A stretch of DNA of 64,000 bases from Mycogone perniciosa (GCA_025331125.1 JAOALB010000051.1:124001-188000); one strand, 5' to 3'. Counted from the first letter of the stretch, positions 54,767 through 64,000 are shown. Numbers and translations are program-made. The notes: generated by a model not told the origin, from the sequence alone.

Positions 54767-55872
54767 ATGGCTCGGGTAGAGAAGGGCTACGTGCCTGTGT
54801 GTTCAGATGAGGGATTGACTTTGACTGTGGAAAATGTGCATGGCGAGCTGGAAGACCAAATCGAAACACAATCATCACCACGCCTGTCAAAAGCATGGCT
54901 CATTCATGTTGTACTTATTGCGATGTACACTACTGTGTTCGTCGTCTCGATGCGACGCGGCAGACCAACTGGATCGGTGTTCGGGCTGGTGGATTGTAAG
55001 TCGCACAGAAAGTCTGTTACCTTTCATAACATTGAAGAGATTCATAGCTCCAGTAAATATCGTGGGCGAAGAAACGCATCTCGAGGTTTTCCCAATTCAA
55101 GGACCACCACATGGCATATATACAGGAGAGCCGAGACCGGAACTTGATCAAGCATGGAAGGATTTGCTACAATGTCCGTCTTTCTCCAAGTTTCATTTAT
55201 GCTGTTGTGCTGACAGATTCGGATAGATAATAACATCAGAGTGTCCGACGAGTGGGTGAGGCGTTGGGGTCGTGAGCATGAAGCAGTCAAGTTGCCAGAT
55301 GGTGGGTATCTTGGGATGCTCAACGTATTTCACGAACTACATTGCGTCGTAAGTCAATTACAAATTATATACAAATTCAATTTTCCAACAAACTTGCCAG
55401 AAACGTCTTTATCAGACTCTCACCTCAGAGTACTACCACCCGAATGCTACAGAGAAGGAGCTGAAAACAAATCGCGAGCACAATAGTATGGTTCATCCCA
55501 AATATGAATCAGACGATTGATTTGGAGTTGAATAGCTGATAAGGATTTTTCAGAACATTGTCTCGAAGTTCTTCGAATGGGTGCGACATGTCGTGGTGAC
55601 GTTTCCATCATCACTCACATGTGGACTGATATCAACGCGCTGCCAATTGTCAATCAGACTGCACCACATCAATGCGTGGATTTCAAGAAAGTGATGGAAT
55701 ACTCTCGAGATAATTCGGTCGATGTTTTCCAAGACAACTATATTGTTCATCCAAAATTTGGTAAGGTTTATAAATTACATGCGATGTCTACCGCTAACCA
55801 GTCGCACGTCAAGGTCCATCATTCCCACATGGAATGAGTATCAAGCCATTTAAAGAACAGCAAGAACATTAG
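54767..55872 (+). CDS. UstYa-family (DUF3328) oxidative cyclase homologue
   Basis: Six-exon model: 54767-54995, 55048-55173, 55227-55348, 55401-55485, 55554-55760 and 55814-55872, giving 275 residues. Without the last intron the frame ends at 55837 (281 residues); the spliced end, HPKFGPSFPHG, looks more family-like. There is a single membrane span at about residues 51-68 (AWLIHVVLIAMYTTVFVV), then SPVN and a PELDQAW-DLL block, NNIRVSDEWV and LPDGGYLGMLNVFHELHC. The two diagnostic HxxHC motifs are H154-ELHC and H186-NKHC, the latter created across an intron, and LEVLRMGATCRGD follows. In ustiloxin, asperipin and phomopsin pathways UstYa proteins oxidatively cyclise precursor core peptides. 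The divergent precursor gene supports that role here. A membrane-anchored, lumenal location is expected. Confidence 0.88.
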
Positions 55873-56100
55873 AGGTGGTGCGGCCTTTGAGAACTTGTTC
55901 GGACTTTTCTTATGTTTTGTTACAAACTGTATTCTGCGAGTCTTGGATGGGGATGATGTACGCATCAACTTTCATATTGACGAGGTCCTTCTATGTATGA
56001 TGTCGACTTGTGAACCTCCTCAATTTGCCCCATATTCTTCAAGATTCAGATAAAACAGCAAAACAGCAAAACACGATGCAAGGAGATCAACCAGTACTAG

Positions 56101-56779
56101 TTAGTAATAGCCCCGTCTCTGTCGACGGTCACGACTCTCTCGATACACCTCTTCCGCGTAATAAGAGCGGCGATCTCCGTCACGATCGCTCTGACGACTC
56201 CGACTGCCTTGATAGGATTGGGAGTAAGAGCTACCGTATCTGTTGTTATCCGTGTCTCGACGATCCGAGACACCTCGGTAGGATGCTTGTCCATCGTAAT
56301 AATCGCGATCATCAGCATACAACCCAGCACGATAAAGCTTCTCTACTAGGACCAGCGCCCGACCCGGCGGGCCTGGATGGCCTGGACCTAGATCGAAGCA
56401 CGCGGCGGGGGGGCTCTTCTTCGGTCTCCGAAGAGCGGCCACGCAGTGGAGATGTGGTCAGGGGGGTATATCTGGCCTGTCTCGATTTTATGTGTGTAGT
56501 TTCAACGGAGAACTTCTTCACATCTCTCCTCGCGCTAGGGCGGGACCTTGACTCCAATCGAACTGGGAAGGAAAAATCTAATGACTGTTAGTATGACCAC
56601 GAGAAATTGGAAACAATTCAGTGCCTCAAAAGCATCAACTTACTTCCGCCGACGAACTCCTTGATACCCCGAATCGACATCTTGTGTGCTGGTGAGTCGG
56701 GATAGTCGTTTTCTATCAGATATGGTATTCCAGCCTGCCTCTTGCCAAGAGGGTCTGATTTGTCTTGATAGCATTCCAT
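56101..56779 (-). pseudogene. probable broken gene for a basic Arg/Ser/Tyr/Asp-rich protein
   Basis: On the minus strand a protein-like segment, MECYQDKSDPLGKRQAGIPY, with ENDYPDSPAHK and IKEFVGG, runs to about 56650. A GTAAGT donor and a CAG acceptor near 56560 join it to an RSRSRP-rich frame that stops at 56312. A second frame open from about 56390 to 56101 continues in the same style (EKLYRAGLYADDRDYYDG, RRSYYAEEVYRES). The join between those two frames needs a frameshift or an unseen intron. No clear start codon is found. It could be a pseudogene, or a gene with a splice pattern I missed. No family is recognised. Confidence 0.35.
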
Positions 56780-57073
56780 AATACCACCCAAGAGGATACA
56801 TTCCCATATTCTACTTCGTACCCGCCTCGCCTTCCGCTGCACTGGGATATCCTGGCGCTGCTAGCCCCACGATATGCGTGACCTACATGTGACGACCTGA
56901 AACAAAATCCCACCTCCCAATCTAAAAACAAACATCTCCCCTCCCACACCCCCAGTTATCTTTTCTTTGGAGCCACAACTGGTCTGCACAAGTTTCTCTC
57001 GATATAGGCATCTAAAGCACCCTTACTTTGGTGTTCTTTTTCTCTTTTCCTTCTCTCAGTGTCGTGATCGAAC

Positions 57074-58080
57074 ATGGCGTCGCAGGCAGGGAACGGCGCC
57101 AACGCGCCCACGATAACTCAGAGAGTGAACAAAATAACCGTTGAGATGAGCTTGGGAGAACCCCATCTCGATTTCTTCAAGCGAGCGATGTCAAATGTCC
57201 TCTCCACAGAGCTCTCTGAGATAACATATGCTCAGATAATCGATGGACTGCCCTTGACTGGTGTCGTCCAAGACACTTCCAACGGCGGTACATCAGACAA
57301 ACACCCCATTTACCGTAGCCACAAGGATTTGTGTCCCGGTGTCATGGAGAAAGCACACAAGTTTCGAGAGAGCTTTGATCTGGGATCAACACAATTAGAT
57401 GCCACAGTAAGCTCTTTTCATATCGGTTCTGATGTGGCAGAAACAGGGTTTAATGCGTTCGGTCTTAGCTGATCAGCGACTTTCGAGCCGCCTCTCCTGG
57501 ATCGAGGGCCTTTAAGATGCGACTTATTGAGCTTGTGGCCGAAGCAGTACATGAAATTGCCGTCCAACTGTTCAACCTCGGAATAAGTCTCCATACCGGT
57601 GATGAAATCTCCTCTTGGGTGCCGCCAAAGGACGATCGATTCTGGGATTGGTACCCAGAGCCCTGGCCTACGCTGTTCCGGCATGACTGGTATGTTGACT
57701 ATGATCAATATCCGGATGGCGTCGCCGACATGGTGGGATTTTGGGCTGAAGCGCGTATCCTTGGCGGAGTTGTGCTTTTCGATAGGCGCCACCCCAACAG
57801 ATACCCTGAAGCTCGGCCTGATTCTGTATGGTTCCATTCGGATCGATTTGGTGTTATATATCGGATCTACCAGCTACACGACGAACAAAGGCAACAACTC
57901 TTGGAGTTTTTGACTTCCGAATCTCCTAATCTCGATATTTTGCCCATTCTGGGAGACCAAGCCAATGACCGACGGGAGGATCCGGAGGAGCCGATTGAAC
58001 TGACTGGCATCTATCGTCACAAGTGGGATCGAAAGCCTCTATCACGAGATGCCGGTGATCACAGATTAAAGGATGTATAG
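57074..58080 (+). CDS. conserved fungal protein of unknown function, with premature stop
   Basis: Two exons, 57074-57406 and 57469-58080, giving 314 residues. The 62 nt intron is GTAAGC/TAG, phase 0, joining QLDAT to LISDFRAASPG. The protein has an acidic, Trp- and Asp-rich core: DDRFWDWYPEPWPTLFRHDW, then VDYDQYPDGVADMVGFWAEA and ILGGVVLFDRR. The end is PEEPIELTGIYRHKWDRKP. I recognise this as a conserved fungal hypothetical, not as a named family. The TAG at 58078-58080 is followed, in the same frame, by 39 more protein-like codons (FDYPTAADWERAQERAYDRQ) to a TGA at 58198-58200. The ancestral protein was therefore probably longer. It may be truncated but functional, a readthrough product, or a young pseudogene. 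Confidence 0.75.
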
Positions 58081-58200
58081 AATCGGTTTGACTACCCGAC
58101 AGCGGCGGACTGGGAGCGCGCACAAGAGCGAGCGTATGACAGACAGCAGCGGATTGGCGAGGAGATACAGGCTGAATATCGAGCTGAAATGGGTCTATGA

Positions 58201-58540
58201 TTTCATTCAACCAATCATCTAGAGCTGCAAGATATCAATTCATTGCAATATGTCCTCTCCAACTAAGATGAGAGCGCTGTTAGCAGGCAACCCATCAAAG
58301 ACGTGAACTAATTAAGTTCTTTATTATCTGGTTTGCTAATTAGAACCGTGTTTATTGAGAAATACAATAAGCTACCTATATTTTACATGCTAGAAAATGA
58401 GGCTTGTTTGGTGTTCAGCAAACTCCAATCGGGAATGGGAATGGCGCTTATAGTTGAACGATCAAGTAGTAGTCGGAACAGGCGGCCGTGATAGCCGATG
58501 TGACATCTGATAGCCCCTCGCAGTCTCTATGCATTATTAT
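58201..58540. other. convergent 3' region
   Basis: No gene is seen between the plus-strand hypothetical gene and the minus-strand GH88 gene. Confidence 0.5.
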
Positions 58541-59818
58541 TTACCTCTTAAATCCCAAGTCTATCAGTCTATTGCCGACCTCTAGGAAGTAATAGTCGGC
58601 ATAAACAAGCCCAGAGTCCCGCACTGGTTTGATCGCATCCCCGTTGTTGTTTACAGTGGCATGGCCTAATATCGAGTCCGAGCCTGCGGGAGCTCCGGCC
58701 TTGCGCGCAGAATGAGCCATGATCTTTGCCACGGTCGGCAGGAATTGAGCATTGCCAGTAAGCTGATAATGGAGCAACATGCCCGAGCAGGCAATCATGG
58801 CTGCGGAAGTATCGAGCAGTGCTGGCGGTCGAGGCGCATCAAAGTCCCAGTACACAGCTCCAACTTCATCAGCCTCTTCGACGCGACGACAAAAGTATTC
58901 CGATAGCCGCACTGATGCTTCCAGGAACTCGGGGTCCTTAGTGAACCTGTACGCAGTGGCGTATCCATACAGGGCCCACGCCTGACCGCGCGACCAGGCG
59001 GTTTCGTCGGCATAACCCTGCACTGTGTACCGGCCCTTGACGGCGCCGGTTGTGGCGTCATAGTTGACCAGATGGTATGTCGAGTTATCAGGGCGGATAT
59101 GGTGCAGAAGAGTTGTTTTGGCGTGCAGCGTGGCGCGGCGCGCGAACTCTGGATCTCCTGTCAGTTCGGAGCCGATGTATAAGAGGTCGAGATTCATCAT
59201 GTTGTCGATGATGACGAGGAAGTCAGCGTCCTTGTCTGTGAATGTAAAGCGCTTGCTGACACACTCGTCCCAGGAGCGGAAGCAGCGCACATCTTCGTTC
59301 CATCGTGAGGCCAGCGAGTTGGCGGCATTAATGATAATGTCGCGGCTGGCGCTGGCGGTGCTCCCGCCACGTTTATAGTCGCTATAGAAAGCTGGCATGA
59401 TCATGAAGCCCAGATCATGTGTCTCTTTGCTGAATTGTTCCTTCTCCAGTCCCTTCTGCCACTGCAGAGCTGCAGTAAGGATGTCGCCGGACGCAATTGG
59501 TGAGGATGTTTTTAAGGAGCGTTCGTAGGCGAGCCAGATGCTGCCAGGGAAGAATCCAGATGTCCACCATTCGGACGGTTCGTAGACATACGTCTTGCCA
59601 TCGGCGCCAACATGGTGTGGAAAGCCTCCCTCAACTGGAGGTGGCCTCGTGGCAACTCGCATAATAGTGTTCACAGCATCATCACCTAGGAACTCGGTGC
59701 AAAGGTCTTGCAATTCCCGATGTATGTCTTGAGGTAAGGAAGTAAGTGACAGTTCACCTACTGAAACCGACTTTTGCGGCTTGACCTGCGCCGTTGCAGT
59801 CTCTCCCACTGAACCCAT
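58541..59818 (-). CDS. GH88 unsaturated glucuronyl hydrolase-like enzyme
   Basis: A single exon of 425 residues from the ATG at 59818. The frame is open to an ATG at 59974, which would add 52 residues that look like neither a signal peptide nor family sequence. The alpha/alpha-barrel pattern of GH88 is seen: EPSEWWTSGFFPGSIWLAYE, then THDLGFMIMPAF, FLVIIDNMMNLDLL with the expected catalytic Asp region, and DETAWSRGQAWALYGYATAYR. The end is SGLVYADYYFLEVGNRL. Family members hydrate and open 4,5-unsaturated uronic acids released by polysaccharide lyases from pectin, ulvan or glycosaminoglycans. No signal peptide is seen, so it is probably cytosolic and acts on imported oligosaccharides. A sugar transporter gene lies 3.5 kb away. 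Confidence 0.9.
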   Translation of the reverse strand: MGSVGETATAQVKPQKSVSVGELSLTSLPQDIHRELQDLCTEFLGDDAVNTIMRVATRPPPVEGGFPHHVGADGKTYVYEPSEWWTSGFFPGSIWLAYERSLKTSSPIASGDILTAALQWQKGLEKEQFSKETHDLGFMIMPAFYSDYKRGGSTASASRDIIINAANSLASRWNEDVRCFRSWDECVSKRFTFTDKDADFLVIIDNMMNLDLLYIGSELTGDPEFARRATLHAKTTLLHHIRPDNSTYHLVNYDATTGAVKGRYTVQGYADETAWSRGQAWALYGYATAYRFTKDPEFLEASVRLSEYFCRRVEEADEVGAVYWDFDAPRPPALLDTSAAMIACSGMLLHYQLTGNAQFLPTVAKIMAHSARKAGAPAGSDSILGHATVNNNGDAIKPVRDSGLVYADYYFLEVGNRLIDLGFKR

Positions 59819-61118
59819 TGTGACAACAATGGCTGCTAATAGATGAAAAGATGATGCTGATCGTCTCCTTCTCCTCGATGGGACCTCGTACAAATATTGG
59901 AGAAGAAAGAGAACAGGGGTCAGGCAAAAGAGATTCAAGTACGAGGTATCTACAGCAGTATACGGCGGAAACACGAGAGGATAATGAATATGCGACAGGC
60001 CCGTGGGATTCCCCGGCTCGGTATCAGAGCAGACAATGTGATTGACCCATTGATGACAAACCGATGGATTCGGGGTGGGCCGGGGAATTCGCCGTGGCCG
60101 CCACCTGGGCTATAGTACTCCGTATTTGACCTCTGATCAATAGCTCGTCATAGCCTAATAGGCTCATGTGAAATTAGCCACCAACAGAGACTAGAGGCAG
60201 TTCTTATTGCTCCGGCTCCGAACGATTGATGGAGAAATCATGCGGGGAACGCGGGGCAGCTCGAAATGCGGGGAGCTGCTGTGGGGAGTTGAGTTCTTGA
60301 AGCCAAACAAATGAAGCTGGTGATGATCACAGGGGCTTTCATCTTAATGGTGATGATCTGATACGAGATGCGTGTTACGAGTACCTTCCTGCACCTGATC
60401 AAGCGAATTGACTAGCGCCAGGCATTATTTACGCGGGAAATAGTGAGCATACGAGCGAGATCGGACAATATTGTAAAGTCGTATTCAACGTGACCTTTTG
60501 TCATGCTAGCTAGTACTGAGCAGTATTATCAGCCTTTCTTCACTCGGACTATTTTCAAACGCTACCGGCCAACGTCCAACGTCCAACGTCCAACGGCATA
60601 TTTCAGCCGACATATAATAATACAAAAGGAGTAAGTTGGAATCGTCACATGAGCCCACGTTAAGAATTTCCTTCAAATGATGAAACCAAAAGCCCGGAGC
60701 TTGGGCCGCGGATTACGACGGAGTTCAGGATGAGCAACCCTGCCAGCACTTTACCAGATTCTCGGGACCCGAAGGCTTTGCGTTACTAGTAGACATGGAT
60801 AGTCTCGGGAAATCCAAAAGAAGAAAGCTTGAGCTTGGGGAGTAAGTAGTAATAGCACCATCTACTGTATCCCATACCCAGCGACCCCTGAACATGAGGC
60901 CGGAACCCAATAACCCGGAACGAGAATGACCGTTAAGAGGAAGGGTGGACGACTTAATGCAAGATCGTTGCTTAGCTCGGTAAGAAATTTTGTGAATCTT
61001 CCACGTGGTAAGTCTCCATGATGACGCATAGCCTTCTAAGCTTAACCTGTCTGTCTGGTGGAGGCTCTTTGGTACGGAATACTCAGCATCTTATTACAAT
61101 AGTGTTCTATCTAGTCAC
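59819..61118. other. intergenic, 1.3 kb
   Basis: No gene is seen. The left 150 nt are an in-frame extension of the GH88 ORF. A TACTCCGTA element lies at 60116-60124 and a 7 bp tandem repeat at 60569-60595. Confidence 0.5.
60569..60595. repeat. 7 bp tandem repeat (CCAACGT), 3.9 copies
   Basis: CCAACGT is repeated head to tail almost four times without interruption. Confidence 0.9.
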
Positions 61119-62744
61119 CTACAGCTTGAGAGTTACAGACTTGACCTCATAATACGATTCAAGACCCATTTTGGCGTTTTCCCTGCCAGTGCCAGACTGT
61201 TTCCAACCTCCAAAAGGCATGTCATATGGTCCAACTTCACTGCTGCAGTTGATAGTGACCATACCGGCCTCGAAGGCCTTGACTACCCTGTAAGCTCGTG
61301 AAATATCCCTGGTGAAAACGGTGGCGTGAAGACCGTAGCTAGTGTTGTTGCATTCTGCAAGGACCTCTTCCTCCGTCTCAAACGGCTGAACTACAACAAC
61401 CGGGCCAAAAACTTCGGTGGAGAGAATGTTGGCTTGAGCGGGGACGCGGGCAAAGATGGTAGGCTGGATGTAGTAGCCCTTTTCCGTTGCTCGAGCACCT
61501 CCCGTCACCAAGTTTGCCCCTTGCGTCTTGGCCTCTTCAATTAAGCCCATGACATAATCGAATTGGAACTTGTCGACTTGGGGACCAAAGTTTGTCTCCT
61601 CATCCAGGGGGCTGCCGAGCTTGACATCGGCAAACTTCTTGCTGAAGATGTCCAAGAATTTCTCAAATACGCCCTTTTGGACATATACGCGTGAGTTGGA
61701 CACGCAAATCTGGCCCGAGTTGAATAGCATGCTAGCTGCAGCACCATCTGCGGCCTTTTCCAAGTCTGCATCATCAAAGATGACGGCTGGGTTTTTGCCG
61801 CCAGTCTCCACACACACTCGCTTCATGTTGCTTCTGCCAGCAGCTTCGAGGATCGACTTACCGGCTCGAGTGGAGCCAGTGAAGGAGATTTTGCGGATGC
61901 CCATATGGCTGGATAGTGCCATGCCGGTAGTAGGCCCAAAGCCAGAGATGATATTGATGACACCCGGGGGGAAACCAGCTTCAGCCGCCAGAGCTGCCAG
62001 CTTGAGGGATGTAAGAGGGGCTTTTTCGGATGACTTAACGATGATTGTGTTGCCGGCCACGACGCAGGGAATCACCTTGCCGCACCACATGACAATCGGC
62101 ACGTTCCAAGGGATAATCGCAGCACAAACACCATATGGCTGTCGTAAAGTGAAGTTGACAAACCCGGGGGTGTTAAGGCTGGTCTCTCCGTGAATGTCAT
62201 GGGCCAGGCCCACAGTGTGTTTGATGCCACCCACGGATCCTCTGACGCACGGAAGATATGAAGAAATTGGCATTCCCATGTTCTGTGCTTCTAGGTTTGC
62301 AATCTCATTCTGATCTCGCTCAATGAGATCTGCCAGTTTCAAGCACTTGGCAATGCGGTCAGAGGCCGAGAGGTCTCGCCATGCGGGAAATGCCTTTTCG
62401 GCCGCCGCAAAGGCGAGCTCAACATCCTCAGCGTCTGCCTCATGAACATCTGCGATCTTTTCCTCAGTGGCAGGGTTGAAGATGGGAAAGGTCTTGCCAG
62501 CCTTGCCGGGAACGAATTCGCCACCGATGAAGAGTCTGGTCTCGAGGGAGGCCATTGTGATGGTTGAGTATTGATTTGAACCAGAAGACAGAACCACTGT
62601 TGGTTGGAATATGTGCCTCTGCGGGCGTATGGGTTGGAGTAATGAAATAGTATAGAGAGACGAGGTGCGGGGAGCTATGCAAATGGAGGGGAAGCTTGGG
62701 GCCTTTGTCGATACAAATCGTTTACGCCGCCAAATCGCACTCAT
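61119..62744 (-). CDS. aldehyde dehydrogenase, probably mitochondrial
   Basis: A single exon of 541 residues. The first 63 residues (MSAIWRRKRFVSTKAPSFPS...) contain Arg, Lys, Ser and no acidic residue, a good mitochondrial presequence. Initiation at the internal ATG at 62555 (MASLETRLFIGG) would give a cytosolic 478-residue form, so dual targeting is possible. Motifs are PYGVCAAIIPWNVP, FTGSTRAGK, ETGGKNP with the general-base Glu, and NSGQICVSNSR with the nucleophile Cys. The EVFGPVVVVQPF and PFGGWKQSGTGRE signatures follow, all as expected for ALDH1/2-type enzymes that oxidise aldehydes, such as acetaldehyde, to acids with NAD. It shares little with the other ALDH at 51857-53559, so it is not a recent duplicate. 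Confidence 0.94.
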   Translation of the reverse strand: MSAIWRRKRFVSTKAPSFPSICIAPRTSSLYTISLLQPIRPQRHIFQPTVVLSSGSNQYSTITMASLETRLFIGGEFVPGKAGKTFPIFNPATEEKIADVHEADAEDVELAFAAAEKAFPAWRDLSASDRIAKCLKLADLIERDQNEIANLEAQNMGMPISSYLPCVRGSVGGIKHTVGLAHDIHGETSLNTPGFVNFTLRQPYGVCAAIIPWNVPIVMWCGKVIPCVVAGNTIIVKSSEKAPLTSLKLAALAAEAGFPPGVINIISGFGPTTGMALSSHMGIRKISFTGSTRAGKSILEAAGRSNMKRVCVETGGKNPAVIFDDADLEKAADGAAASMLFNSGQICVSNSRVYVQKGVFEKFLDIFSKKFADVKLGSPLDEETNFGPQVDKFQFDYVMGLIEEAKTQGANLVTGGARATEKGYYIQPTIFARVPAQANILSTEVFGPVVVVQPFETEEEVLAECNNTSYGLHATVFTRDISRAYRVVKAFEAGMVTINCSSEVGPYDMPFGGWKQSGTGRENAKMGLESYYEVKSVTLKL

Positions 62745-63292
62745 ATACTGAGTTTCCCAAAATCCAATTAATAATGAACGAACGTATTACCAATTGTTGG
62801 CCGAAACATTCAAATAGTCCGGTCAATGATCGGAGAGGATCTCAGTCTCGACAACCTCGAAGGCGAGGGGGGTAGGGTGTCCCGGAGCCGGGCCGGGCAT
62901 TTCACCATCCTCCGGCTTTGGGTCAGGTCACTAACCTGACGCCTCATGGACACATTTCGGCTGCAGAAGAGTGGCGTCTTACTCAATGGCATGCACCGGG
63001 ATTCACTAGTCGCATTCTAGTAGACACCCCGGACCCGGCTGCGTCTGGTGGAGGCCCCCATGGGGAATCTAGGCGCTGATGCATGCACAAGACACACCAT
63101 TTTAGTTGTCCTCCTGAGGGGAGCTCATCCCTGTACAGGTGCCGTGTTGAGTGAGCGTGAGTCGTATTGTTACTTAGCTTCAACTCTATTAATATAAGAC
63201 CACCTTCGTTGCAACATCGTTTCCCCTTCTTGTTGTGTGTGTATCGCCAATCCAACAGACAAACTCACCTACCGAGCATTTTTTCTTCATCG
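62745..63292. other. divergent promoter between ALDH and MFS transporter
   Basis: A 548 nt stretch with no gene. It must hold the promoters of both flanking genes. Confidence 0.5.
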
Positions 63293-64000
63293 ATGGGGAA
63301 AATGTCTACCCATTCAGACAACGAAAAGATGGCGGACGCTGGCCTCCATACGGAGAAAGCTGAGCGTACCGACAGCAATGAGAAGTCCCACGTCGCTGCG
63401 GCGATCGATATCTCGCATCTGGCAGAGGAGGCCGAGCCGCAACTCTGGACCAGGCGCATGTTCAAACTGTATAGTATTCTACTGCTCGGTTATCTTTGCA
63501 TTGTTTTGCAAGGTTATGATGGCTCTCTCATGGGTGCCATTAATGCAATGGTACGATAGGCCCGAAACTCTCCCCCCCTTTGTAAGACATGATTACTGAT
63601 ATGTATCCAACAGCCACAATATCAAAACTTCTTTGGATTGTAAGTAAAAAGTAATATCCAATGCAACCATTTTGCAATTTTTCTAACTCAATTGCGATAT
63701 CAGAGAGTCAGCTGGTTCCGCCACCGGATTGGTGTTTGCCATCTTCAACATCGGCAGTCTCTGCGCTCTGCCCTTCGCTGGTCCCATCAATGATAATTTC
63801 GGTCGACGATGGGGAATCTTCACTGGATGCATCTTCGTCATTATCGGAACATGCATCCAGGCCCCTGCTATCTCCCAGGGCATGTTCCTTGGCGGTCGTT
63901 TCCTTTGCGGTTTCGGCCAAGGCTTCATCAACGTCTCTGCCCCGACCTTCGTCGCCGAAATGGCTCATCCACACTGGCGAGGCCCTCTCTCCGGTCTTAT
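63293..64000 (+). CDS. MFS sugar porter, 5' part (cut by window end)
   Basis: Exons 63293-63550, 63614-63639 (only 26 nt) and 63704 onward, running off the window. The introns are 63 and 64 nt (GTACGA/CAG, GTAAGT/CAG; phases 0 and 2). A second ATG at 63302 is an alternative start. The cytosolic N-terminus is acidic. TM1 (LYSILLLGYLCIVLQGYDGSL) carries the sugar-porter GYDGSLMG motif, followed by MPQYQNFF. TM2 leads to the loop motif DNFGRRWGI (the G-RR-G signature of MFS sugar porters) and then GRFLCGFGQGFINVSAPTFV. It looks like the fungal lactose/hexose permease branch. The substrate cannot be read from this part. It is divergent from the ALDH gene and near the GH88 gene. Confidence 0.9.

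Noticed and set aside
1..64000. CRISPR arrays, rRNA genes, prophage or bacterial insertion sequences
   Set aside because: No direct-repeat/spacer array, rRNA core sequence or transposase was seen on either strand. The gene structures are clearly fungal.

Overview
The window is nuclear DNA of a filamentous ascomycete (Pezizomycotina). The genes carry many 50-90 nt introns with GTAAGT/GTATGT-type donors and CTAAC-like branch points. The gene content is typical of moulds: a psi-factor oxygenase, an ApsB/Mto1 microtubule organiser, a UstYa-family oxidase, and DUF1479 and DUF1993 proteins. Short dispersed TACTCCGTA / TACGGAGTA elements occur in the intergenic DNA. I cannot fix the order from this sequence alone; Hypocreales or Eurotiales would both fit. 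All exon boundaries given here were read by eye from splice signals and reading phase.

Layout. 0.4-9.5 kb: an EH/ZZ zinc-finger protein, a small Mrx7-like mitochondrial protein, a DUF1993 protein, a DUF1479 dioxygenase and deoxyribose-phosphate aldolase. 10-17.4 kb: the long coiled-coil microtubule organiser ApsB/Mto1 and a GT90/CAP10 glycosyltransferase. 17.4-26 kb: long non-coding stretches around arginase and a four-span membrane protein. 26-34.4 kb: a compact housekeeping block with an Asn/Gln/Asp-rich small protein, a mitochondrial transcription factor/methyltransferase-fold protein, VPS4, prefoldin subunit 6 and the AMSH/Sst2 deubiquitinase. VPS4 and AMSH act in the same ESCRT/multivesicular-body pathway. 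36.9-40.4 kb: a PpoC-type fatty-acid dioxygenase, followed by an intron-containing tRNA-Ala(AGC).

41-56 kb is accessory DNA. It holds a phage-type (GH24) lysozyme, an unnamed secreted protein, a bacterial-type small protein, and a decayed ABCC transporter whose stop codons look like RIP damage. A 2.8 kb gene-poor AT-rich stretch follows, then a secreted carboxylesterase and an aldehyde dehydrogenase. The most interesting locus follows these. It is a 65-residue secreted precursor (minus strand, 53830-54082) with three copies of the peptide SADESYLPQ separated by Lys-Arg Kex2 sites. It is transcribed divergently from a UstYa/DUF3328 protein (54767-55872) that carries both diagnostic HxxHC motifs. 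This is the architecture of a dikaritin-type fungal RiPP cluster (the ustiloxin/phomopsin/asperipin class), with a core sequence I do not recognise. The esterase and aldehyde dehydrogenase beside it are possible tailoring genes, but nothing in the sequence proves it.

57-64 kb: a conserved fungal protein with a premature in-frame stop, a GH88 unsaturated glucuronyl hydrolase, a second, probably mitochondrial, aldehyde dehydrogenase, and the 5' end of a sugar-porter MFS transporter cut off by the window edge. These last three could form a small sugar/uronate-use group.
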